Assembly (NCBI RefSeq): GCF_001905825.1
Contig: NZ_LIVV01000004.1
Span: 557,687-621,686 of the forward strand
DNA length: 64,000 nt
Direction of reading: 5' to 3'
DNA from: Streptomyces sp. CB02009
GTDB lineage: Bacteria; Actinomycetota; Actinomycetes; Streptomycetales; Streptomycetaceae
Shown piece after piece: positions 48,992 through 57,390 of the stretch. The position numbers and the translations under genes were made by a program. The notes beneath the pieces are model-generated. The model was given only the letters and a program-made list of their open reading frames with translations, was not told where the DNA came from and made no database searches. Each line of letters opens with the position of its first letter. Within the stretch, counting starts at the first letter, position 1.

Positions 48992-51231
48992 TCAATCCCG
49001 CCGAATGTGCTCGGGGTCGATGTGCCGCCGCACCATGGGCACGGAGGCGAGCGCGGCGACGAGCAGGACGCCCAGGGCGCAGGCGAGCAGCAGGGGCAAC
49101 CCCTCCCAGTCCCAGTGCACGGCGCCGCCCCCGGTGATCAGATAGCTCGACTCGGCAAGCCACCCGGCAACGACGGCACCCCCCAGCCCCACGGCAAGCG
49201 GCAGCAACACCTGCAGGACCTGCACCCCCCGCAACGTCCCGGCCCGAGCCCCCAGCAGCGCCAACGCGGTCACCTGAGCCCGCCGTTCCATGGCCCGATC
49301 GGCCACGGACACGACGAACGCGGCCACCCCGATGACCAGCCCGAGCACCATCCCGACGGCCAGCAGACTGCGAATGACGGTGAGCTGGGCGAGCGAGTCG
49401 ATGACGATCCCGACGGGCTCGACGGGCGAGGTGGGCGCGACGGCCCCGATGCCGTCGAGAACGGAGCGGACGGTGGCGGGGTCGGAGTCGCTGACGAGGG
49501 TGAGGGTGCCGGCGGAATCGGCGAGAGGGAAGGAGGGACGATCAGAGTGCCTGAGTCGAAGACGGATAGGCCCCAGGGACGCACACGAACCTGCTCGCGA
49601 GGAATAGTGAAAACGCCTCGCTGGCCGTTCTTCAGCACGAAGGGGTAGTGCTCTCCGGCCCTCGGGTCGTATCTGAGTGGCGTGCGTTGGTCCCGAAGCG
49701 ACATGACCTTGTTGTCCACGCATCCCGTGGCCCGTTCCGTTGATACGGCGAGCTGCGCGCAGGTGGCGACTACAAGGTCGGCATGGCGTACGTCGGTGCC
49801 GTCCAGTGGATCCCACGAGCTGTACGAGATCACCTGCGTTCGTACACCCGGCACGCCGGCGAGCGCCTTTCGCTGCGCTGGCTCGAGCTGATCCAGCCGG
49901 ATGTTGTACTCCTGAAGAGGAGCAGTCGGCCGACTGACCTGGTCCATTTCAATGAGCACACCCTGGGTCAGAGAGGCACCAAACACCAGCAGCACCAGCC
50001 CGGTGACGACTCTCAGGGAGGACCCTGGGTCGACCTCGGTCCGCCGCATCGCCAACACCACTGGGAGTGACTTCGTTGCGCCGGCCAGTCGCCGCGCCAA
50101 CCACGCTGTGATGGGTGCCAACCCGAAAACGAGCCCGGCACCGGTCAACAACACGGCGCCGGGTACCAAGAGAGAACTGGCCGATCCTCCGGATGGGTCC
50201 CGCCCCGCGATGCTGAGCACGCAGTACCCACCGATGATGCCCAGTCCTGGCACCAACAGGAGCGTCCCGAACTTTCTCGGAGGCTTGCGGTCCGCTGTTC
50301 GTCGCACGCTGATGGGGGACATGGCGGCTCGCCGTGCGCTGAACTGCCCCACGAGCCATGCGAGTGCCGGGCATCCGAACAGACACATGGCAAGCGTCGC
50401 CCCGGCGGGCCGACCATCGGACGGATACCAGTGCAAGCCCGGCAGCCCGACCCGAGCCATGATCTCGTTGACGCCGAGATACCCCAGGACCCCGATTACG
50501 GCCCCGACCGATGCGGCGGCGACGCTCTCCCCGGCATTGACCCGCAGCGTGTCTTTCATGCTGAGTCCGACGAGCCGGAGGGCGGCGAGTCGTCGCGCGC
50601 GCGATTCTCCGGACAGCCGGGCGCAGATAGAGAGAAAGATGACGAGCGGGAGCAGAACGATGCAGCCGAGGGTGAAACGCAGGATGTTCAGGGTCGATGG
50701 TTCGACGATCTGTCGCCAGGATCGTCCGATACCGAATCCACCCAGTTCCTCTGATTCGGTCAGCTCGGCTGGGGTGGTTCCAACGTAGGCGTACAGGTCG
50801 TTGCTATCGCCCAGTCCCTCAGGTGCGATGATGCCTGTCACCCGGCCCGGAATTAGGCCCGCTGTGCGTGGATTGTCAGCCAGGATTTCACCTAGCTTCG
50901 GCGAAACGATCGCCTCACCGGCACTGGGAAGTTCGTCGATTCCCGGGGGTACGTGAGTTGGCCCAGGAGCTGTTCGTGCGACAAAGACCCTGTGGAGTGG
51001 CTGCGACCCGTACGGCTCACGCAGTTCCTGGTAGAGGACGTTGCTTGTGCCTGGTCGCGGTTCACGAGCAGCCGTTCGCGCGTCGTGAGCGGCGAGGATC
51101 GCCGGAATGGTGAGGACTGCGGCAAGGCATGCCACTCCGAGTGCTGAGCCCAGTGCCATCAGAAGGAAGCGGGCCCGCCCCCGACGCCCGCTTCCCCATA
51201 ACAGGCGCAGTCCGAGGGCGAAGGCATTCAC
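48992..51231 (-). pseudogene. FtsX-like ABC transporter permease, frameshifted and compositionally mosaic
   Basis: Two FtsX domains with about ten hydrophobic segments; an intact product would be ~745 aa (MacB/BceB-type permease). The frame from GTG 51231 reads normally until about 49533, where S-G-T-L-I-V-P-P-S should continue as F-P-L-A-D-S-A-G-T-L-T-L; that continuation is in another frame, to a stop at 48992. One base appears missing. DNA before the break (49540-51231) is clearly lower in GC3 than after it (48992-49530), so the gene looks like a recombinant. GTGA overlap with the ATPase gene. Confidence 0.8.
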
Positions 51232-51902
51232 ACCGCCACCCGCTGGGCCAGAACACCATCCGACATCGTGTACCGCGTATCGGCCCGTGCGGCGACGTCG
51301 GCATCGTGCGTGACGATGACGACAGCCGTTTTCTGTCTGCGCGCCAGTTGAAGGAACTCCTCCAGCACAGCTGCCGCGTTGGCACTGTCGAGCGCGCCGG
51401 TCGGTTCGTCCGCGAACACTACGTCAGGCCGGTGGACCAGCGCGCGTGCGACGGCAACGCGTTGACTCTGGCCACCTGACAGTTTCGAGGTCCTACGACG
51501 CAGCAGATCGCCCATGCCGAGGCGGCCCAGTACCTGGGCAGCCATCGCATGGGCATGTGTCTTGCTGATTCCGGCAAGCCGGAGGGGGAGTGCCGCGTTC
51601 TCCTCGACGGTCAGCTCCGGAAGCAGCTCCCCGTACTGAAAGACGAACCCGAGACGGGTGCGGCGCAGGGCGCTGAGCTCACCGTCGGGGAGGCTTGCGA
51701 GCGGGATTCCATCGAAGGTCACGGTGCCATTGGTCGGTGGCAGAACACCCGCAAGGCAATAGAGCAGCGACGATTTTCCCGATCCGCTGCTGCCCATGAT
51801 GGCGGCCACCTCGCCGCGCTTGAGCATGAAATCCGCTCTACTGACGGCCTGCTCAGTGCCGTAGAAGAGATCCACGCCGTCGGCGCGGAGGATGGTTTCC
51901 AT
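51228..51902 (-). CDS. ABC transporter ATP-binding protein (MacB/LolD type)
   Basis: 224 aa. Walker A G-S-S-G-S-G-K-S-S near 37-45, Q-loop F-V-F-Q-Y-G-E-L, signature L-S-G-G-Q-S-Q-R, Walker B V-V-F-A-D-E-P-T. ATG 51902 has GGAG 8 bp upstream; upstream ATGs are possible. It overlaps the permease gene by four bases. Such ATPases drive FtsX-type exporters of peptides or lipids. Base composition is lower in GC than the flanking core genes. Confidence 0.9.
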   Translation of the reverse strand: METILRADGVDLFYGTEQAVSRADFMLKRGEVAAIMGSSGSGKSSLLYCLAGVLPPTNGTVTFDGIPLASLPDGELSALRRTRLGFVFQYGELLPELTVEENAALPLRLAGISKTHAHAMAAQVLGRLGMGDLLRRRTSKLSGGQSQRVAVARALVHRPDVVFADEPTGALDSANAAAVLEEFLQLARRQKTAVVIVTHDADVAARADTRYTMSDGVLAQRVAV

Positions 51903-51960
51903 CGTGGTGCGCTCCATGGGGATGGGGGGCCGCATCGTCAGCGGCCCCCGGAACCGTTAC

Positions 51961-52368
51961 CTACCTCCGCGAGAACAGTCGCTCCCGTGAGCAGTAGTCA
52001 GGTCGCAAGGAGCCGCGGTCGAGGCAAACCTGCATGCGCACTTCCTTGGTCTTCAGAACGGCGCCGTCGGTGTAGACCTTGTCGACCTTCATGTCCCCCC
52101 TCTGGATACCCTTCAGATCACCCCACGGGTACTCCTCGACTTTCACGCGGAGGTAGACGTTGTGCCCGTCGTTGTCGTTCTCGTCCCGCAGTTCGCCCTT
52201 CACGTGAAGGCCGCTCGGCACCCTGGTCGTGGGTTGCCAGGCGTACGTGCCGACGAACGCGACACCTGGCGTCCGCATGACGAGTCCGTGTTCAGAGCTC
52301 GCCACCGCCACCCCCATCCCCCCGAAGAACAGCCCCGCGGCCACCACCGCCGTAGCGAACTTCCTCAT
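51961..52368 (-). CDS. small secreted protein, unknown function
   Basis: 135 aa. Signal peptide 1-23 (A-V-V-A-A-G-L-F-F-G-G-M-G-V-A-V-A-S). The mature part is beta-rich and charged, with V-Y-L-R-V-K-V-E-E-Y-P-W and two cysteines (V-C-L-D, Y-C-S-R) that could form a disulphide. It lies 58 bp before the ABC ATPase gene on the same strand and shares its lower GC, so it may be the exported substrate or a partner. No family recognised. Confidence 0.7.
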   Translation of the reverse strand: MRKFATAVVAAGLFFGGMGVAVASSEHGLVMRTPGVAFVGTYAWQPTTRVPSGLHVKGELRDENDNDGHNVYLRVKVEEYPWGDLKGIQRGDMKVDKVYTDGAVLKTKEVRMQVCLDRGSLRPDYCSRERLFSRR

Positions 52369-52747
52369 CGATAACCCCTGTTTGGTCGTGCCGACTGGTC
52401 ATCACAGAAAGTATCGACATCACTACAGACCGGTAGCCGCAGTAACGTCCCTCCCTCCCATCACCCCCCGATCCGGTGAATCCGGGCCGTCCCGCAGACC
52501 GCGGAGCCCCTCCGGCCCCTCCTCGTTTGAGTGATCACCCCCGGTGCACCTCCGTGAAGGCACGCCTCAGCAGCCCCGTCTGCCCCCGCCCCGAACGACG
52601 CCGAAGGCCCCCCGCTGCGAACAGCGCGGAGCCTTCGGCATCGTGCCAGGTGCGTCCCGACATACCGGCATACCGACGTCCCGACGTCCCCACGTCCCGA
52701 CCGCACCCCCGAGCCCGCACGCAGCCCGAGGCATCACCCGGTCCGGA
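52369..52747. other. 379-bp gene-free gap with terminator hairpin
   Basis: GCCGAAGGC (52600-52608) pairs with GCCTTCGGC (52631-52639) and the stem extends with mismatches; it would end the 1007-aa kinase-like gene read on the minus strand. At 52670-52715 short CCGACGT/CCCACGT-type repeats occur. The left part should hold the promoter of the secreted-protein gene. No coding seen. Confidence 0.6.
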
Positions 52748-55700
52748 CTAGTGGCCGGCGCCCGTCCCCTCCGCATGTTCCACCAGGACATCCGCGACAT
52801 CCGCCGCCAGCAGGAACGGCAGGTGTCGGTTCACCTGGTCCTCGTGGTCGCGGTAGCGGGCGAAGGGCAGCAGGGACGCCAGCAGGGCCCACTGGTACTC
52901 GGCTTCGCCGAACGGCCAGTTCTTCTGTTCGCAGCCCTTGAGGATGGCGCGCAGTTTCGCGATACACAGCAGCACCCGCCGCACGTCCGGGTCCGCGTCC
53001 TCCGGGATGGCCGGCTCCCACATGGCCGTGCCGCGCAGCGACCCGACGAACCAGGTGCGCACCTGCTGGAGTTGCTCCTGGTCCCAGGAGAACGTCCGTG
53101 ACCACAGGGCGGATTCCAGGCGGGCGAAGTCCTTGCAGATGTGCCCCTGGTGGGTGGTCTCGAAATCGATGACGTAGAGGTCGGGGCGCCTGCCGTCCGG
53201 TCCGCTGGCCAGGACGTTCTCGCCGTGGAGGTCGCCGTGGCAGATGCAGGTCAGGTAGGAGGCGGTGGTGACGCCGTACTGGCGGTCGTACAGGAGCCTC
53301 TCGAAGAGGTCCTCGGTCCCGGGGTCCCGTCTGCCGGTCTCCGCCATGTGGGCGACCAGCCACAGCGGGTTCGTGACGGACTTGTAGGCGGGGTCGGCGG
53401 CGAAGGGGCTGGAGCCGAGCGCGGAGTTGTCCAGCAGGTACTCCAGCGTCCGGTGCTGCCAGGGCAGTCCGCCCTCGATGCCGAAGATCTCGGCGACCTC
53501 GGGCAGCCGGAAGTGCTCCAGCTCGGATTCCACGTTCTTGCCCGGCGCGTAGCTGGTCAGCTCGAAGGCGACCGGGCGCAGGGCCGGATACTCCCCCCGC
53601 AGGTCGCCGATGGTCCGCTGGGCCTGGCTCAGCCACGGGCCGAGCGCGTCCATGAAGACTTCCTCGATGACGGGCTGCAGCGCGTCCGGGTCCGCGGTGC
53701 GCACCCAGTCCCTGAGCGTCTTCGGTTCGTCGCGGTGCCGGAAGACGTAGGAGGTGAAGATGCCCTGGTAGAGATCACCGTTGCTGCTGTTGGCGATGGT
53801 GGTGCTGCCCACGACACACTTGCTGGCCCGGTACACCGGGCGCAGGTACGCCTCCGCGAACCGGTCGAAGTTCTCCTTCTCCCTCCGCACCTTGGCCACT
53901 TCGTCGATCTTGAGTACGCCGACCGGGCCGAAGCTGTCGAGGGCGAGGAAGGTCGGCACGGGCCGTCCGGCGAACAGTGCGCCCTGGACCATGGTTCCCT
54001 GCGGGCCGGGCGCGAGTTCGGCGGCTATGCCCTGGAGCAGTCGGTTCGAGACCTGGACGGACGCGTCCTGGTCGCCCATGGACAGGAAGCCGGTGGCCGC
54101 GGCGGAGCCGGACTCCCAGGGGTTCCTCGCGACCCGCACCATGCGGATCGTGGCCAGCATGTCCCGGCCGGCCTTGCGCCAGAAGGCGAGCGCCTCCCGG
54201 CGTTCCTCCTGGGTCCCGGTGTCGCCGTAGAAGCCGGTGGCGGAGTAGAGCAGGTCGAGCAGCCGGTCCAGCTGGTCGGCCTTCCAGCCGGACAGTTTGA
54301 GCAGGGTGAGGGCGACGCTGCTGCGGTGCCGGTTCTCCTCGGTCCAGCGGTTGAGGACCCGGACCGCCCAGTACTCGGCGTAGATGTGCCGGTCGGCGAA
54401 TCTGGGGTCCTGGATGAGCTCGTTGAACCGCAGTTCCTTGGGAGCGGTCGGGTCGGGGCCGCCCACGAGGAGGTGGATGCCGATGGCGTGCCGCAGCCAG
54501 CCGTAGACGTACGGGACGCGGTTGAGCTCGGGGTCGCGCAGCTCGCCGAGCGCGAGCAGGACCGCCGTCTCGGTGACGTCCAGCAGCTGTTCGCGCTTGG
54601 CCTCGTGGTAGCGGTAGGAGATCTGGATGAGCTGGAGGTAGCCGAGGATGTCGGCGAGGGTCTGGTAGCCGCTGGAGTGCCAGTGGTTCTCCACGGCGTA
54701 GTTCCAGAGCGCGCTGGCCAGCCAGTGCCGGCGCAGGACCCGGACGTCGACCACGGTGTCGCCCTTGGCGTACGACAGCATCTCTGAACGGCAGGTGCTG
54801 CGTGCGTCCTTGGCCCGCTGGTGCAGTGCCTGGGCGTCGTCGCCGGGCACGGATGCGTGGGCGAGGAGTGCGGGGAGCTCGTGCAGGTCCTCTTCGAGGA
54901 CCGGGAGGAGCGACTCGGACGATACGGGGGCGTGCTTGCCGAACAGTTCGGTGATGCGTGCCCCCAGCTCCGCCACCAGCCGCCGGACCGTGTCGTCGTC
55001 GGGTGAGCCGGACCGCCAGTCGCCGAGGAGCGTGTCCCAGTCCCGGGTCGGGTTCATGTGCGAGGGGAAGCGGGCGGCCGCGGCGGTGGCGGTGGCTCCG
55101 GCTGTGGCTCCGGCGGTGGCCGTCTCGCCGCCGGTGGCCACCGAGACCGCGACGCCGCCTCCGGCCGCCACGGCGTCCACCGCCGCTGCCGCCGCGGTCG
55201 CGGCCGTCCCTTCGGACGCCGGGGCGACCGCGGTGGCGGCGGCAGCGGCGGAGACCGCCACGACGGGGCCGTCCGCGGTGCCCGTGCCCGTGGCCTGCTG
55301 AGGAAGCAGGCCGGCGGAGGCAGGACCGGAAACGGCTCCCGGTCCCGGCACGGGTCCCGGCACCGCGCCGGGCACGGGTCCCGGCACGGCTCCCGGAGCC
55401 GCCGCGGAGGCGTGCGCAGGAGGGCCGAGCAGTTCGAGCCGCTCCCGGCAGTGCTCGATCGTCGGCGTGTACCTGCCGTCGTCGTTCCGCTCGGACTCCA
55501 GGAGGTGGACGGCGAGCTCGAGCAGTTCGCGCGCCCGTTCGATATTCGTTTGCATGTAGAAATCGGCGACGGTCGAAGCGCCGTTCGCGATGCGGTACCC
55601 GGGGATGTACGGGTAGCCGTTCGCGAGTTGTTCCCGGGTCTTGAGCAGACCCTCGCGCGCCTTGCGCAGACGCATCTCCCGTGACGGATCCGCATGGATC

Positions 55701-55771
55701 GCGTCGTCCAGCGCCCGCTCCAGTAAGTCCGCCGAATGCCTGAGAATGTCCTGGGTCACGCCACCAGTCAC
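52748..55771 (-). CDS. large conflict-system protein with APH/kinase-like (TCAD9-type) C-terminal domain
   Basis: 1007 aa. Residues ~1-116 form a small helical N-terminal domain; ~121-233 an Ala/Gly/Val/Pro/Thr linker; ~240-590 an all-helical region; ~592-1000 an aminoglycoside-phosphotransferase/kinase-like domain. The kinase-type residues are intact: K621 (V-L-K-I-D-E), H845-G-D847-L-H-G-E-N852 and D869-F-E. From memory it best fits Ternary Complex Associated Domain 9 of NTP-dependent conflict systems; not verified. GTG 55771 follows GAGGGGG. The NUDIX gene lies 118 bp upstream on the same strand. Substrate unknown. Confidence 0.75.
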   Translation of the reverse strand: MTGGVTQDILRHSADLLERALDDAIHADPSREMRLRKAREGLLKTREQLANGYPYIPGYRIANGASTVADFYMQTNIERARELLELAVHLLESERNDDGRYTPTIEHCRERLELLGPPAHASAAAPGAVPGPVPGAVPGPVPGPGAVSGPASAGLLPQQATGTGTADGPVVAVSAAAAATAVAPASEGTAATAAAAAVDAVAAGGGVAVSVATGGETATAGATAGATATAAAARFPSHMNPTRDWDTLLGDWRSGSPDDDTVRRLVAELGARITELFGKHAPVSSESLLPVLEEDLHELPALLAHASVPGDDAQALHQRAKDARSTCRSEMLSYAKGDTVVDVRVLRRHWLASALWNYAVENHWHSSGYQTLADILGYLQLIQISYRYHEAKREQLLDVTETAVLLALGELRDPELNRVPYVYGWLRHAIGIHLLVGGPDPTAPKELRFNELIQDPRFADRHIYAEYWAVRVLNRWTEENRHRSSVALTLLKLSGWKADQLDRLLDLLYSATGFYGDTGTQEERREALAFWRKAGRDMLATIRMVRVARNPWESGSAAATGFLSMGDQDASVQVSNRLLQGIAAELAPGPQGTMVQGALFAGRPVPTFLALDSFGPVGVLKIDEVAKVRREKENFDRFAEAYLRPVYRASKCVVGSTTIANSSNGDLYQGIFTSYVFRHRDEPKTLRDWVRTADPDALQPVIEEVFMDALGPWLSQAQRTIGDLRGEYPALRPVAFELTSYAPGKNVESELEHFRLPEVAEIFGIEGGLPWQHRTLEYLLDNSALGSSPFAADPAYKSVTNPLWLVAHMAETGRRDPGTEDLFERLLYDRQYGVTTASYLTCICHGDLHGENVLASGPDGRRPDLYVIDFETTHQGHICKDFARLESALWSRTFSWDQEQLQQVRTWFVGSLRGTAMWEPAIPEDADPDVRRVLLCIAKLRAILKGCEQKNWPFGEAEYQWALLASLLPFARYRDHEDQVNRHLPFLLAADVADVLVEHAEGTGAGH

Positions 55772-55889
55772 TGAGCCCCCTCGAGTGTGCCGTACGCAGG
55801 GCGTGTTGGTGCCGCAGGCGCCCTGGTCGCCACATCCCAGCAGAGCAGGGGGGCCACCGCCATCGGTTCGGACAAAGACGTAGAAAAGG

Positions 55890-56651
55890 TCAGCTCGCGG
55901 GGTGGAGGTCCTCGCGCTGGCGCCGGTCGCCGAACAGGAAGGCGGACTGCGGCAGGACCACGTGGGCGCCGGCCCGGCCGAGCGCTATCTCCCGGCGGGT
56001 GGCGCGGATGACCCCCGTCTCCGTTTGCTCGTTCGCGAGGGCGATCAGCGCGGAACGTAGCTCCTCGGCCTCGGGCCGGTCGGCCAGGAGGTCGTACACA
56101 TCGAGGAACCGAAGCTGCCGGTACGACTCCCCGGCCACCTTCATGGGGCCGTCGATGACGCGCCGGACGTGCTCGAAGGCCACGGCCTCGGCAAGGCCCA
56201 CCAGCTCCTCGTGCCCGACCTCTCCCAGCTCCTCGACGAGCTCGCGCCGCAGGCACTCGGTCGCCGGCTCCCGGCCGTCCCCGCGGTGCAGCCAGCGCGC
56301 GAACGCGAGGACCCGGCCGCCGGAGAGGAAGCCCCGCAGATCGAGCCGCATCACGGCCCGGCCGCGCTGCTCGGGTTCGAAGCCCAGCTTCTCCAGGGAG
56401 GACCTGGCCGTCTCGCGGTACTTCACCACTCCACCCGGCGGTCCGAAGGCGCCGGGGCGGGAGGGCGTGGCGAACAGGACGAACCCGTCCTCCTCGTGCA
56501 CCCGCAGCAGCACGGCCACCGACACCCGCGTGCGGCGCCCCGGCGCGAGAAGCACCAGCAGCAGCCTCAGGTGCCGCCGGTTCTGCCAGAGGGTCCGGCC
56601 CACGAAGGTGAGCAGGGCAAGAACGAGCCCACCGACGATCTTCTCGACCAC
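55890..56651 (-). CDS. membrane-anchored NUDIX protein (SMODS-associated NUDIX type)
   Basis: 253 aa from GTG 56651 (GGAGGGGG 5 bp upstream). One or two hydrophobic segments at ~4-36, then a NUDIX fold: P-P-G-G-V-V-K-Y near 71-78, a ~50-residue insertion with D-L-R-G-F, and a Nudix helix with E128, R136-E137-L138, E140-E141 and G143. The first Gly of the box is His122. This layout matches Sa_NUDIX proteins known beside CD-NTases; no CD-NTase is present here. It likely hydrolyses a nucleotide-type signal at the membrane (inference). Transcribed with the kinase-like gene. Confidence 0.75.
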   Translation of the reverse strand: MVEKIVGGLVLALLTFVGRTLWQNRRHLRLLLVLLAPGRRTRVSVAVLLRVHEEDGFVLFATPSRPGAFGPPGGVVKYRETARSSLEKLGFEPEQRGRAVMRLDLRGFLSGGRVLAFARWLHRGDGREPATECLRRELVEELGEVGHEELVGLAEAVAFEHVRRVIDGPMKVAGESYRQLRFLDVYDLLADRPEAEELRSALIALANEQTETGVIRATRREIALGRAGAHVVLPQSAFLFGDRRQREDLHPAS

Positions 56652-56721
56652 TGGGTCCCCCTCCACGTGGTGTGTGCGTGCCAATGTACCGACGCCGCGC
56701 ACCCGCAGTACGGGAAACGTC

Positions 56722-56753
56722 GAAGGGCCCCACCGTGAACGGTGGGGCCCTTC
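56722..56753. terminator. terminator of tRNA-Ser(GGA)
   Basis: GAAGGGCCCCACCG (56722-56735) is perfectly inverted at 56740-56753 with a 4-base loop. It lies directly downstream of the minus-strand tRNA and upstream of the NUDIX gene. Confidence 0.88.
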
Positions 56754-56776
56754 AACGAATTGCCCGGTGAGAGCAA

Positions 56777-56864
56777 TGGCGGAGGATACGAGATTCGAAC
56801 TCGTGAGGGGTTGCCCCCAACACGCTTTCCAAGCGTGCGCCCTAGGCCTCTAGGCGAATCCTCC
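56777..56864 (-). tRNA. tRNA-Ser(GGA)
   Basis: 88 nt with encoded CCA. Acceptor GGAGGAT/ATCCTCC, anticodon stem CACGC/GCGTG around loop TTGGAAA (anticodon GGA), long variable arm, T-arm GAGTTCGAATCTC. It marks the boundary between the accessory conflict-type genes and the dnaX core; no duplicated 3' end of the tRNA was noticed to the left. Confidence 0.97.
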
Positions 56865-57147
56865 GCCGCGAACATTACATGACCGAAGAGGGTGCTCGCG
56901 AACTCGATCCTGGTGGGGGGTGGTGAGGCACTCGGCGAGGTGCCGGGCCGGGGTGTCCGGCAGGTGTCCGGCCGGGTTTCCTGCCGGGTTCCTGCCGCCG
57001 GTCCTTCCGCCGGTCCGCCGGGCGCTCGTCCTGCCGCCGGTCCGGCCGCCCCTCCCGAGCCGTCCCCCGTGGCTCTCCCGTGGCGGCTCCTGCAGGGGTC
57101 AGGGGGGCGGGGCTTCGGGGGGTTCGTCATCGGGTACTCTGGGCGGA

Positions 57148-57233
57148 GCCCCTCACGCGGTGCTATCTGACTGAACTCCCCCAGGGCCGGAAGGCAGCAA
57201 GGGTAGGTCGGCTCTGGCAGGTGCGTGGGGGGC
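57148..57233 (+). ncRNA. ffs: signal recognition particle RNA (small bacterial type)
   Basis: The apical domain has the diagnostic CAGGGCCGGAAGGCAGCA (57182-57199) and the returning GGGTAGGTCGGCTCTG. The outer helix pairs GCCCCTCACGC (57148-57158) with GCGTGGGGGGC (57223-57233). TACTCT at 57135-57140 is a good -10 element placing the 5' end near 57147. Directly upstream of dnaX, as usual in actinobacteria. Exact ends are approximate. Confidence 0.93.
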
Positions 57234-57390
57234 GCTTGCGTTCCCGTACGCGTGCGTTCCTTCACCGGCCGTTCTCGTCCCTGCGCGAGGTGTTCCGGTA
57301 CGGGGGTGGGAGCCGGGCATGTGCGGCCCGGCGGCCTTGACGGTGGCGGTTTTTCCCGGGTTGTCGGTGGGCGCCTATAACCTCGTACAT

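Noticed and set aside
49000..56900. Integrative element at tRNA-Ser(GGA)
   Set aside because: No integrase, no excisionase and no duplicated tRNA 3' end (attL/attR) were seen, so only a compositional island is claimed.
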